Positions 44,317 to 55,800 of a stretch of 64,000 nucleotides of DNA are shown one piece after another. This DNA comes from Arthrinium phaeospermum (taxonomy: Eukaryota; Ascomycota; Sordariomycetes; Amphisphaeriales; Apiosporaceae). The translations under genes were made by a program, and so were the position numbers. Under the pieces are notes generated by a model that was given only the letters and a program-made list of their open reading frames with translations, made no database searches and was not told the DNA's origin. Location: NCBI GenBank assembly GCA_006503535.1, contig QYRS01000013.1, forward strand, positions 1,302,001 through 1,366,000. Reading direction: 5' to 3'. Numbering within the stretch: position 1 is the stretch's first letter; every line of letters begins with the position of its first letter.

Positions 44317-45936
44317 ATGGAAGACACTCCGAGTGACAGTGTCTCGGAAGAGAAGGCCGACCCTCTGACAAATGAGCTTCGGCCGCCGCCGTTCCCCTTC
44401 AGCCTCGAAAGCACCTGGTTCCTCGCTACAGCCTGGGTGCTGCTGGGCGTCACCAATGGATATGTCCAGCTCGGGTTGGAGTCATATCTTGGCCTCGGCG
44501 CGATCCTGCTCAAGACTCTTGCTACTGCGATCTGCGCCGTGGTCGCTACCTTTTTCTACGATGGCGCCCTCACCCTTGTGAACGAATACCGGATATGGGT
44601 CAACCGTGATGTCGAGCTCAGGATCGCGTCGCTCGTGGCACGGCACTGGCGCATTGACATCAACGAGGATACGACCCTCGAGGACCAAAAGGCGGCTCTT
44701 ATGCAAGATGGCACTCTGCAAGTGCCTCGGACGGTCTTCAGCGCTGCAAGCGAGGTTGCGACTCTGGCTGTCGATTGTGTCCTGGTGCTTGCTTACCACG
44801 TGCTTGCTTACTACGCATCATTCTGGCATCTGTTATCTGGGTTGACGTGGATGCTGCGGACGTACCTGGGGTTGCCCCACGCTCTAATCAATGCATCCGT
44901 TCTCGTTGGTTTGCCCATCTGTGGACCCTGGGTAGCCGACACGAGCTTGGGACGCTTCCTTCGCCTGTGGGACATCTATGACCAGATCCAGCTGGTGATC
45001 GCCAGCTGTTTCAGCGCCCCCTTGGCTCTCCTGAAAGTATATCCATCGCCGGATACTATCCAGCAGCTTGTATGGCTGACGATCTCTGGCATGCTGACCG
45101 TGATATCCTGGGCGCTTCCGACATCCGTCTTAGTGCCCTTCGCCGACCAAGGTGTGGACAGACTGGTGGGATGTGTTGATGCCGCTCACAGGAAAAGCAG
45201 CGCCCTCTTCTCGCCCGAGTCCGATCGCTCCTGGTCAAGCGCAGGGCAGCTGGGCGCCCAGGTCGGACTGCAGCTCTGCTTGGCCGCTCTCTGCTTCCTC
45301 GCCGTCCTCACATTCCATTACCTTTGCCAAGAACAGCTCATCGTCAAACAGGGCGAATTGGAGCGGGGCGAGATCGAGCTCCGCGACATAGCCGACGACG
45401 AACGCTGTTTGGCAGCCTATTGGCGGGCAATAGCGCTGCATCTGATATCGTTCACCGCGTATCAAATATTTGAGGCTCTCGTATCTGCATTCGAGCTCCA
45501 GCCTCTGCTCCATCTCAGAGCACCGCCGACTTTGAGCTCGTGGCATGCGCTGCGCTCGTCACGCCACGACCTGGCCCCGACTGTTTTTCGCGTTGGGCTT
45601 CGCGGGCTCGTGTCGCTGGGTACCGCTTTGTGCATTTACGCCATCCACTATATCCTGCGCCAAGTCGCTTGGCTGCTTATCCGCATCATGGCTTCGATGG
45701 TGGCGTTCGGGGATGCCGTCTTGTGGTATAGCAGACTCACGCAGGATGCTGTAGTCTCGCTCAGGGACCATGTTTTGTTCATGGCGAGGCAGGACTTCAA
45801 GGTGAAGGACAAGGTTCTCTTGGCAGAAGGGCTGATGAATACTCTATTCGACATCAAGGCCCCCCTGGTTATCGTACCACCGAACTTTGCGATCAAGGCA
45901 TTCGATCCTGAGGTTTGGGCTGGTCAGTTGTTCTAG
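44317..45936 (+). CDS. unrecognised multi-pass membrane protein
   Basis: A single exon of 539 aa starting MEDTPSDSVSEEKADP. I do not recognise the family. About eight to ten hydrophobic spans are visible, for example TWFLATAWVLLGV, LLKTLATAICAVVATFF, VDCVLVLAYHVLAYYASF, VWLTISGMLTVISWALP, LCLAALCFLAVLTFHYL and a long C-terminal pair. Between spans are charged loops, including a central one with KQGELERGEIELRDIADDERC, a likely cytosolic helix. The C-terminus LIVPPNFAIKAFDPEVW-type segment is hydrophilic. Codon use matches neighbours, so it looks native rather than transferred. Possible roles include transport or membrane organisation, but nothing in the sequence decides. Confidence 0.75.
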   Translation: MEDTPSDSVSEEKADPLTNELRPPPFPFSLESTWFLATAWVLLGVTNGYVQLGLESYLGLGAILLKTLATAICAVVATFFYDGALTLVNEYRIWVNRDVELRIASLVARHWRIDINEDTTLEDQKAALMQDGTLQVPRTVFSAASEVATLAVDCVLVLAYHVLAYYASFWHLLSGLTWMLRTYLGLPHALINASVLVGLPICGPWVADTSLGRFLRLWDIYDQIQLVIASCFSAPLALLKVYPSPDTIQQLVWLTISGMLTVISWALPTSVLVPFADQGVDRLVGCVDAAHRKSSALFSPESDRSWSSAGQLGAQVGLQLCLAALCFLAVLTFHYLCQEQLIVKQGELERGEIELRDIADDERCLAAYWRAIALHLISFTAYQIFEALVSAFELQPLLHLRAPPTLSSWHALRSSRHDLAPTVFRVGLRGLVSLGTALCIYAIHYILRQVAWLLIRIMASMVAFGDAVLWYSRLTQDAVVSLRDHVLFMARQDFKVKDKVLLAEGLMNTLFDIKAPLVIVPPNFAIKAFDPEVWAGQLF

Positions 45937-46164
45937 CTTTCCCCCCTATATGGGCGGCAGTGGCTATTGCTATCATGTTTATATAGATAATTTACCATTG
46001 CACTATTATGTTTGCGTCATAGAAGCGCCCAGTGTCTTGAAGTATAAGTGCGAAGTATGTATATTTGCATGGCTTTATCGTATGGGCGGGAAATACCGTC
46101 CTGTCATACATCGAGTCAAGAGAATGTTGCTAATACTGCAATTTCCACCCTACTCTCTGCCAGC

Positions 46165-47218
46165 CTATGACGAACCACTGGCCAAGAAAGCTTTGAGGGT
46201 AGCCCGGACATCCTCCCTCTCGAGGCCGAGGAGCTCGTTGGCGGGGTCCTTGAAGGCCTGACCCGCGCCGTCGCTGAACAGCAAGACGTGGAGGAAGTCC
46301 CCGAAGGCGGAGTAGTCCCCCTTGGCCATCTTCTCGTTCCCGATCTCGTCGAACTTGGCCGAGGCCACCTGGACCGTCTTCCACTCATCCCCGCCTTCCC
46401 GGAGGATCTCGAGCAGCTGATTCTGGGTCGTGACGGCGCCCGAGACGGTGAGGTACTGATTGGCGGTCTTGTCGGGCGACGACAGGACGGCGACCACGGC
46501 CTGGGCGACGAAGCGGAGCGTCGCCACGTCGAAGGGCTCGTCCCCGGAGTCGACGATGGTGGCCGTCTTGGTCTTGAAGTCGAGGCCAAAGCCAAACCCC
46601 TTTTTGACTACCTAAAATATCCAAAAATCATGATTAATTGGTCTCGTGTCATTCGGACTACGAGCAGCTGCAAAACAGCTACGCAAGAGAAGACGTACGT
46701 CAAAGAAGAAGCTGTTGGAGATGCCCGTCCACGTCAGGCCGGGGTTCTCCCTGCTCTTCTCCTGGAGGTAGTCCACCAGCTTGATCTTGGACTGGAGCAT
46801 GGCGCGGAGCCCCGGGTGCGGCACGGTGCGCGTGTTGATGCCGAACTCGCTGGGGATGATGCGCCGGACGCCCGCGGCGATGGCGGCGTCGATGAACGGA
46901 TACTGCTCGCCCGTCGCCGTGGTGGCGATGACGGAGACCAGGGCGTCCTGCCCGACGAGCGCCGCCCGGAGCGCCTCGGGCGAGCCGTAGTCGACCTTTT
47001 TGACGTCCACGCCGGCCGGCGGCGTCGAGGGCGAGCCCGCCCGGCTGAGGGCCGTGACGTGGAACCCGGCCTCCTGCAGCGCCTCCACGAGGGGCACGCC
47101 CAGGGTGCCCGAGGCCTTTGGAACGCGGATGCGGTTAGCAGTGTTGTTGGTTGGTTGGTCAGTATCATACGATATGGGGACTTACCCCGACTACCGTGAC
47201 ATTCTTAATGGCGGACAT
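46165..47218 (-). CDS. NmrA-like / isoflavone-reductase-like NAD(P)-binding protein
   Basis: Exons are 47186..47218, 46699..47115 and 46165..46611, giving 298 aa, the usual size. The Rossmann motif VVGASGTLGVP is created by splicing intron 1. IPSEFGINTR is the conserved NmrA/isoflavone reductase motif following the third strand. GISNSFFFD-VVKKGFGFGLDF is restored across intron 2, and DSGDEPFDVATLRFVAQAVVAVL completes the family pattern. These atypical short-chain reductases either reduce small aromatic substrates or act as redox sensors. The catalytic Lys of true isoflavone reductases is not obvious; a Lys is present in LQSKIKLVDYL. Substrate unknown. It is convergent with the upstream membrane-protein gene. 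Confidence 0.9.
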
Positions 47219-49137
47219 CTTCGGCGATAAGGAGGGGCTCTGCTTGAAAATGGGGAAATCTATGGGTTACGAAGTGGTCCACAGTGAAAAATATTAACAG
47301 CTCTGACTCGGGCTGTCTGGTTGCTCTTGTTTCTCGAATCTTATAGTGGTGTCGCGAGCCTCATGTACTCGTCAAGATGTCTAGGTCATAGATCTTGGAG
47401 GTAGAGCACGGTTCTCATCCATGAAATGAAATCTCTCTGCCAGCTGCCCTCCGCATTCGAGTGCCGAGCGGGGCTGTGAGGTTGCAGCCCACATCGCGTC
47501 ATTCTTGGGGGAGATCCTGTCTTATCAGGACTCCTGGGTGTTATACGTGTAGAAGATATTCCGGGGTCTGAACGTATTATTACCTGTTAGGGATTATTCA
47601 GTATATTTATAATAGTATACTTTCATTCATGAAATTATAGTTAGAGTTGTGGGTGTGAGTGCCCGGGAGCCGAAACCAGTCATGCCAAGACTTACGACAT
47701 ATCAGTGTCTATAATCGCCTATAGCAAGCAGTGGCTTATTATATATACTCCAATGGCTACTGTGCGTACATCGAGTGCCACAATGCTCAATCTTAAGCTA
47801 CCCCCAAACACCAAACTCAACACATACATTTGGGCTCTTGCCACACGTGTAGCGGTGAATCGATGGGGGTGTGCTGCATCTAGAACCGGCTCTTCTCCTC
47901 CAGCCACTCGTGCTTCTTGGCCGCGAATGTCCATTGGACTGGGTGGTCTGGGTCTTGTTCTTCATGGCCTTCTTGTAGTACCCTCCCCGGTGGTTCAAGT
48001 GGTAGAGCAGTTCAGGGTTGCCCCCTTTTATTCTTGGGTGGCTTGAGCATCTTCGCCTGCAAAAGGTGCCTCCCAGTCTGCCTAGGGAAACATCAATAAA
48101 ACCAGCCGTTCCTTGCTTTGTTTTCTCTTCAGTACCATTGGTGTTGGCAGCTGAAATAAAGAAACGAAGTAAGGGTTTCCTCCGGGACCTGAATTGCAGC
48201 TGAGCCTGTGTGGCGTCCTGGTGTCCTCTGAAAGATCAACCAGCCCAAGTTCTGGACCCCTTCATTACCTGCATGTATCGCATGAGCTAGGGGTCCGTGT
48301 AGACGCCATGCTGCGGCAGCCTGTGTCACTTGACCGGTCCGGTCCAGTGATAGGGGAGGCCAGCGGATGACGGCGATGGTGTCTCGTATATCTATAGACA
48401 CTCTTGGCCAATGTGAGTCATCCTGGCCATTACTAATGCACGTCGAAAGCTTGTTGTTTCTGGGTTTTTTTTTTTTTTCTTCAGCAGCCAACGTCCACTG
48501 GCGAGGTTTGAATAAGCGAGAACCTCCGCAGCAAATACGCCTGACCCTGCCCAAAAGGAAAGACCCCGACGGCGCCAATTCCGCGACTTCCCAATGCAAA
48601 GCGCCACGCCAATGTGCGACTGGCCCAATAGCGAGATGAGGGTCGGACAAGGGGAGTCGATAGCGCGGAAATGTGGTATCAGGCAGGTCTTCAGCCCTTC
48701 CCGTTCTGGGCTGCGGCTGAGGGCTGGGCAGGCAGCTGAGTGGAGCTCGGTATACCGCTCTCTACATACTCCCCTTCCGCGCTTGCACTGGCTCTGCTGC
48801 TTGGAGGCCTGATGAATACGATGTGTTGCAGTGAGAACCAGCACAGGGGCGAAGCTACAGTACATGTAGGCGCACTGGCCCGCGATGTCGGAAGGAAGGG
48901 GTGAGGGGACGGACGGACGAACGGCTGAGGGGAAGTTTGGCCAGCTGAATCCAGTATTAAATACTGAGACGCGCTCTCTCTTGGAAACCCTCTCTGGGTG
49001 ACCCGTTGGAAAATCTGTATATAGATAAATCACCCTCAAGTGTGTCACTCCAGGCGGTTTGTCACTTACATTGCGACCCCGAATACAACCGCATTATACC
49101 CTGAGCCCCATCTCAACCCACAAAGCCGACCGATACC
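47219..49137. other. intergenic region with AT-rich patch and decayed coding fragments
   Basis: 1.9 kb between the divergent starts of the NmrA-like and MARVEL genes. An AT-rich patch (about 47570-47650) may be a decayed repeat. Coding-like fragments near 47.9-48.2 kb are listed separately. A T14 run lies near 48465. A TATA-like TATATAGATAAA at about 49018 lies ~120 nt upstream of the MARVEL start. Confidence 0.5.
47880..48155 (-). pseudogene. possible decayed coding sequence or unrecognised small gene
   Basis: On the minus strand, acceptor-like TTTCAG (about 48153) opens a frame reading ANTNGTEEKTKQGTAGFID and running on to ELLYHLNHRGGYYKKAMKNK. A second acceptor TTTTGCAG leads instead to AKMLKPPKNKRG in another frame, and the end WTFAAKKHEWLEEKSRF with a TAG stop at 47882..47884 shares that second frame. 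A single-base change in an AAAAGGGGG run and a second shift near 47940 would connect them. The composition looks coding, but no complete frame or start exists. It may be a pseudogene, an exon of an unrecognised gene, or chance. Confidence 0.3.
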
Positions 49138-50159
49138 ATGGACGTCCGAGCCAGGAAACATGGCTATGAAATCATACCCACACCAGTCTGGGTGCTGGTG
49201 GTCCGCATATTCCAGATCATCCTCTCTGTCCTCGCCATCGGCATCGCAGGCTGGTGGATCCACGGCTTGTATTTGGACCCCCTTGGCTTCGTTATCGCCT
49301 GTGTATGTCCCTCATCCATCCTCCACCTTCCCCTCTACCTCCCACTAATTCTCGACCGTACGAACGACAGTGTGTCTTCACCTGGATCGTCTCGCTCTAC
49401 AACATCCTGTCCGAGAAGGCGGCCGGGTGCCGCTCGGGCTACAACACGTGGGCGGCCCTGTCGCTCGACGGCCTGCTTATCATCTTCTGGCTGGCGGCCA
49501 TGGGCGCGACGGCGAGCGCGCGCGCCTCGTTCAAGTACAGCGTCGTCGCCTCGTGTACCAGCGACGGCAGCGCCATCAACAGCGGCCAGTGCGACGTGCT
49601 GCGCCGCCGCTACACGGACACGGTGGGCATCGCCTCGTACGCGGCCCTCGACGTGCTGAGCGGCCTCGCCGGCGTCTGCGCCCTCGTCATGCTGCTCTTC
49701 GTCGCCTCCTTCGCCTACGTCTGCCACTTCTTCCGCCTGTCGTACACGGCGGCCAACGCCGTGCCCGACCTCGAAAAGCACAACGGCGCCGGCGGTGGCG
49801 TCCCGACTGCTAGTGCTCCAGCCTACCCCATGAACTCGGGGACGGAGATGACTCCCCAGTCGCCCGCGCCCCAGCAAGGTGTTCCCTATGGATCGCAGCC
49901 GCAATACCAATACCAAGTTCAACAGCAGCAGCAGCAGCAGCAGATCCCAGCGACACACCAAAACCCAAACTTGGGGTATGCACAGCCAACACAGCCAACA
50001 GCATACACACAGCCAGCACAAGGAGCCGCGTACAGTCCAAACCAGACGCCCAACCCTTATGTACAGCAGCAAACCATACATACTCCAGTGCAGGCTGTGC
50101 ACTCGCCGGGACAGGTTGGCCAGCAGCAATTCGCTTACGGACAGGGGCCAATCCAGTAA
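49138..50159 (+). CDS. MARVEL-domain membrane protein with Gln-rich tail
   Basis: Exons are 49138..49302 and 49371..50159, giving 317 aa. Four hydrophobic segments fit the MARVEL tetraspan fold: VWVLVVRIFQIILSVLAIGIAGWW, CVFTWIVSLYNIL, LSLDGLLIIFWLAAMGA and YAALDVLSGLAGVCALVMLLFVASF. Two Cys pairs (about residues 80 and 115-130) lie in loops. The cytosolic tail from ~190 is low in complexity, rich in Gln, Pro and Tyr, with a Q8 run. MARVEL proteins organise plasma-membrane or vesicle microdomains, as Nce102-type proteins do in fungi; the specific role here is unknown. The splice uses GTATGT/CAG in phase 0. Confidence 0.88.
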
Positions 50160-50897
50160 GTAAGTCGGATCGTTGTTCCAGAAGGGAAGTTGATCGAGTG
50201 GGACGATAATGACCGGGAGACTATGAGAAGTCTTCTTTTCCACGTAAGTAGAACTTAGCAAGGGGGTTTGCTTCTCGCAAGGTCGAATCCTAGTAAGAGT
50301 GCCTAGCTGTCTCGGGCGGTATCTTTTGTTTGGAGTCTCCTTAGATACGTATGATATCGAATCCTATAATGCGTCAAAAACAAGCTGTCGTGGGATGCCT
50401 GAGCTGAATTGGCATCTAAGAAGTAGTGTCTTGTCCAGCTTGCCTGTTGGTGCTTAGTTGGCCCTGCCCATCCGTTTCCCTTACCCAGCCAGGGGATTTC
50501 GGTGTTTATCGTGACCGTCGTTTGTAACACGACTCTTTAACGAAGCCCTTCCGGGCCCATGCATCTGTCTCTGTGAAGCGGCGATGCTTGACAATCGGGT
50601 TCTGCGACCGGTGCTGCACCCTTCTCTGAACATTCGACTTTGCACTCTCATCTCGTCACTTGCTAAGCTTCCCACGAGCTAGGTTGTAGGCTATAGTTTG
50701 TTGGTCCTGGGTGGCATCCCACCCACCCTGAGCGATTTGATCAATATACACTGCTAACAAAAAAAGCCCGGTAGTTCCAGGTGCTTTTGTCTCCGCCACA
50801 CCATTATGCCCGAGCTCAGAATATAATACATGGCCCCTATCCGCATGGAATCGAGACGTAGCTATAAAGCTTGGTATCCAGCAAAGTCGCAACAATC
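50160..50897. other. convergent intergenic region
   Basis: 738 bp between the 3' ends of the MARVEL (+) and BTB (-) genes. No gene or notable repeat was seen. Confidence 0.45.
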
Positions 50898-51869
50898 TTA
50901 GATTTGGCTGTGCCGAGGTCGTTTGCGCCCGCTTCCCGGCGCGGGGTGCAACTTGGACTGGCTTTCGCGCTTGAGTTTCTCGTCCAGCACACGAGCTGTT
51001 GGGTGTTAATAACAATTCATGCATAGGGGGGGGGGGGGGGGGGGGGGGAGGAGCAGGCAGACGTACTGAGAACATCGTATCCGAACTGGGGGTACTCCAA
51101 GCAGAGAGAGCGGAACTCGCCCTCGGCCTCGGATCGCAGAGTGTGGCTGCGCGTCGCCCAGAAATTGGCAACAGGGGCGCGGATCGATGTGTCGTCCTTG
51201 TTGGTGTAGGCGTAGACGTAGCGAGCATAGGCGATCTCGCCCTTGGCTGTGGAGTTGACGCAGTGAATCTTGCTTGTGGCAAGGCTCTTGAGCTTCTCCA
51301 CGCCAAACTTTTCGGCCAGCGTATATACGCGGGCGTGCTTCAACAGCTGATCGCCCGACTCGTCGACAGCGGGCAGGGCCGGATCGGTCTCGAGAATACG
51401 CTGCCCCGGCAGCTTCTTGGGGAAGTAGTCTCCTGTGTAAAGATATTCGAGGAAGCAGCCAACAGCGTCGGTCTCATCGCCAACGAGTTCAATCTGGCGC
51501 GGCTATAACATGAGCGGTCAGCTTGTTGGAACCAGCAGCCTCAATGGGGCGGGTGCGACCTACACTTCCATCATCACTGAAGGCAGCGCAGGCCTCGGCA
51601 AAATAGGGGCTCTGGACAAGAAGAGCTTGATGTGCGGTAAGAATGGTTTCGCTGCCGCCGCTGCCAACGATCATGGTAACGACAGGACTGGTAAGATAAC
51701 TGATGAAACTTGGGCGCGGCTCCACGTCACCGCCTTCAGCATAAGGCAATTCGCTGCCGTTCGCGTTGTCGCCGCCCTCCTCTCCTTCTCCTTCGGCCAT
51801 CTCTACGTCGGCGACGGGCGCAGCAGGCTGCTCTTCGGCAGGGACATCCTCGGTGAACTCGGAGGCCAT
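50898..51869 (-). CDS. BTB/POZ-domain protein
   Basis: Exons are 51564..51869, 51067..51502 and 50898..50995, giving 279 aa. The first ~55 residues are acidic (AEGEGEEGGDNAN). The BTB fold spans about 60-190: VVTMIVGSGGSETILTAHQALLVQSPYFAEAC, then DGS joined across intron 1 to PRQIELVGDETDAVGCFLEYLYTGDYF. ARVYTLAEKFGVEKLKSLA is the typical last BTB helix pair, and a short helical stretch follows. The C-terminus is basic (SGRKRPRHSQI), a possible nuclear signal. Fungal single-BTB proteins may serve as Cul3 adaptors or scaffolds; no partner domain is present. Intron 2 contains a G23 run on the plus strand. Confidence 0.87.
51026..51048 (+). repeat. poly-G (G23) tract in a BTB-gene intron
   Basis: Twenty-three consecutive G on the plus strand. 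On the transcribed strand of the gene this is C23, about 20-45 nt after the 5' splice site of intron 2. Confidence 0.9.
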
Positions 51870-52862
51870 GGTGTTTCTGCGGAATCGGTCGGGTAGATGG
51901 GTTTCAATAAATCAAAACACGGGCGCAAATGCGCTTATGGGTACTGCAAATGAGGAAATCGCGCCTGTAAAGACCAAGGTTCAGGAAATTGGGTTGAAAG
52001 AGCGAATGTTGACGAAATCTCTGTCACAATGGCCGTGACTACGGAATTCGCCCGAGGAAAGTCAATGCGATGGACGGCGATGATGATGCAGGCCAATGGA
52101 GGAGGCTGGTAATTTGTTTGGAGCTGTCGGAAACTTCGACGTTGCTGGGACTGGTAGCTGCTACCTGCTAAGCTGGGGGAGCTGGAGCTGGAGCTGGAGC
52201 TTGGGCTGGTAGCTGCCGCCTGTAATCCGTAGCCCGTCCAGTTCTGACCCGTCAACCGCCTGTACCAACAACAGCCAGAAAGAATACGTACATGCAGGGA
52301 GGTGGGGAGAAGCTGGCAGGCTATACCTATCTGGACTCTAATGCAGAAACTGAACTGCAGGGGAACCGTGCACGGAAGACAGGCCATCCCTTCTTCGGAA
52401 AAGCCGTCACAACCTGTAGCTGCCTTGCGCGCAAGGCAGAAATATTAATACGGGCATCGTCAACACTTCATGTTTGGGGAGACTACTGATTCGGCCTTGG
52501 AGAGGGTAAACAGCAAGGGGATGGGTGCGACCACCCCAGAAGTTAGTTCCCTCATGTAGAGAGGACTCTTGGACAGCAAATAACCACTTGCCGCGGTCCG
52601 CCAGTATGCATGCAATCGGGGGGTTCATGTCCAAGAGTGCTAGAGTCTATTTGTTGTATACTTCAGTGCTACTCTGTATTATTCTATCTGATTAAGGCCA
52701 AGAATAGCGACCTTTCAAAGCCAGCTATGCCCAGATGCCCCCCCAATCCAACTCCGGTACCCGACATCCTTGACTCTTCGTCGACTTTTGGGGGCAAAAA
52801 AAGGAAGAAAGACTCAAACGCTCACTCCAAGAATATGCCGCTTGTCTTAACAGCCCTAGGAC
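51870..52862. promoter_or_regulatory. upstream region of the BTB gene
   Basis: About 1 kb between the BTB start and the CPS1 stop, both on the minus strand. It includes three or four GGAGCT hexamers near 52177-52200. No gene is supported. Confidence 0.45.
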
Positions 52863-55800
52863 CTAGGACTGACCGGCCAGGTTGAAATGCATGATGGCGT
52901 CCCTAGACCAATCATCGTCTTCAACCGCCTGGCCTTCGGCAGGGCCCGTCATCTCCGTTTCGCGCCCGTCTACGCTGGGCAGCCGAATCTGGGGCGTGCT
53001 TGCTGGTTGATCATAGCCTTGCCCGCCTGGCGCTGCCGCTCTCGTATCGATGGGGGGCAGGGTACTGACCGGCCTGCTGCTCTTAGCTGACATTTCCACC
53101 GGTGGCAATTCCGCCATTTTGTTGATCTGGTGGTCAAACTCTTCCTGCTCCAAAATCTGCGGAGCGTGCTCCATGTTTCTCAGCGAGCTTGCTCCGGGGA
53201 TGCCGGAGCTCCTGAAGCTCCCGACACTAGCGCGGTGGGCTTCGACTTGGGCATCGTTCAACAGCCCCGACTCGTCCCCGTCTCGGATATTGAACTGCGC
53301 GACAGTCCGCATTTTGCGTGTCACCCAGCCGGCAAGAATCTTGCCGCGCTGCTTCTCCGCGAGTCGGCTGCGGGGGAAGTCACCCTTGTTCACAAAGGCG
53401 ACAATATCAACAATGATCTGGTGCTCGCCGAGGATAGCGTTGACAATGACTGGTACAATCGACGCCAGGTACGCCTTGCGGGACACTTCAACCAAAACCA
53501 CCACGAGGCCACCGGCCTGGAAAACAGCGCTGTTTCAGAGTTAGCAAGCAGGGTCTAGCCGCATTTTCGTACGAAGACACTTACCAGCCGCTAGGGACGA
53601 TGTTGCGATGGCACCGCTCCACCGATGCCTCTATGTCCATTGGGAAATGGCTGAGGCCGTTGATCTCAAACGTTTCGCCGATGTTGCCAAGCACAAATAG
53701 CACTTGCATGTCAACCTGCGCACCGCCAGGTCCAATAGGCCGACTGACGCTATGAAGGAAGCCGAGATCACCAGTGCGTACATAACTGATGTTAGGGTCG
53801 CCGTCAATGGTACGCCCATCGAAGCGTTCGGCGTCGAACGCATCTCTAGAGCCATAAAACGACTTGACGCAAGCTTCCGAGTCGACCCAAATCTCGCCAT
53901 ACTCACCGTCGTGGCAGAGCAGCCTACTTTCGGGGTTGACGATGGCAATCTGCGTCGACACGGGCACCATGCCGGAATCCTGAACAAGAAGGGCCTTCGG
54001 GTCACTCTCTGGATCCACAGGCATAACCAAGCCCCTCCGCAACGCTTGCTGGTCAAGCCACAGCTCGATTGGCTCGATGCACATGTAAGACCGGGAGGCG
54101 ATCATGGGATTGAGCACATGCGAGTAGACGGTATTGATGGCCGTTCGATCGAGCCCGGTGGCTGCGAAATGAAGCCGCACTTTTTGGAACACGTCGACGC
54201 GTGGACGTCCATCCGCATAAATCATCATGTTCTTCAGTTCGTGCATCGTGAAGCCCTTGCCAGGCATCACATTCATGGCATGGTCCAGCATTTGGGGAGT
54301 GGCATACGTGTCCTTGATCTTATACCTGCTGAGCGTCAAGAAGAGCGAGATGGGATTCTGGGCGAATTCGACAGGGGATAGCAGATACGTCGGGGTGCCG
54401 ATATAAATGCCCATGAGGCATGAATGGATGAAGCCTAAGCCAGTGGTGCTTCTGACGCATCCAAGAACCGGCCGCGAACTAGTCATCTGACACGTCTCCT
54501 TTTGGACTTTGCACATGCCTAGTATTGTGTCATGACCAAGTTGGACAGCTATTCGGCGTTGATCAGGCGTCCAATATGTCCATATGATGGCAGGGTAGCC
54601 GTGCTGGATCCAGGCTGGGTCCATTGTGATACCAAGGTCGCGAAGGCCGTTGTTCTGTTTCGGCGGCTTCGACGTGTTGTAGACGCTCGGCACGGAGATC
54701 TTGAGAACTTGTGCAGACTGCTTGATGTGTTGCGTAATAGGTTTTGTCTTGAGAAGATGGTCGACTTCCTGATTGACCAAAACAGCTTTGACACCATAGT
54801 CAGCAATCAAGTGCAAGAATGCTGGCACATCCTCGTTGAGGCGTCGCTCGTCCATGGGGGCGGCAGGGATGACGACTGCGCCTAGATTGAGGCACGCATG
54901 GACTGCAAATACAAAATCCTCGGAGTGGGTGTACATCAGGATGACGTGATCTCGAGGGCGAATCTTCACCTTGTTGCGAAGATACATGGCAACAGCCGCT
55001 ACTCGAGTGTCAAACTTCCTCCAAGTAATCCCTTTGCCCTCTTTCCCTCGCCCGTCGATGGTGCACAATGCAAGCTCTTCAGGCTGCCTTGCTACCCGCC
55101 ACTGGATAAGATCTGTGATGCACGAGAAATTGTTCAGAGGCGTTGACGTCCTGTCGTCAATAACAACTTCCCGTCTGTCGATGCCAGAGTATTGCTTGTC
55201 TGCAGGGCCCAGTATGTCCTCTCTGGAATCCGAGGCAATGTGTGACCAAATTCCACCCATGGGATCGACTCCGACAGGCAGGTTGAGCACGGCATGCTCA
55301 ACGCCGAATTTGACATGGACACAGGGCAGGTTGCCAAGATCAAACTCCTTCCGACACAGCATGTTACCGATCTCCCTACGACCGTTCTTCACCACGCGCG
55401 GAAGCGAGTTGGGCGCCGTGATCATGACGCAATACACCCTCAAGTGGTGTTCCTGCATCAAGACATCCATGCACTTCTCAGATATGGAATCCAACAATGC
55501 GGTGTCCAGCTGCCTAGGCGGGCCACCGGATGTCGTGGGGGCTGTGGATGCCGACGTCGACTCCAATACCACAATCGGCAGATGCTCGTCGTTCACATAG
55601 ACGTCGAAAGCAGAGCAGTCGTAGACTTGTTTCGAGAGGTTCCGGAGGATGCTCACAACCAGATGTTGTACAAAGAAGTAGCGGTGTTCTGCGACTTCAT
55701 GGCCATGTTCGACCCATTCCACCTTCTGCCTGATGCGATCCTCGTACAGGCCAAGTACGAAGATTTTACCTTCAATGACGGTTCCAAGGAGCCCGGTTCT

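Noticed and set aside
47570..47650. AT-rich patch as a transposon remnant
   Set aside because: No terminal repeats, target-site duplication or transposase-like sequence could be seen, so it is noted only as AT-rich.
47998..48024. A-box-like TGGTTCAAGTGG suggesting a tRNA
   Set aside because: No B box, acceptor pairing or terminator at the right distance; the match is by chance within the coding-like fragments.
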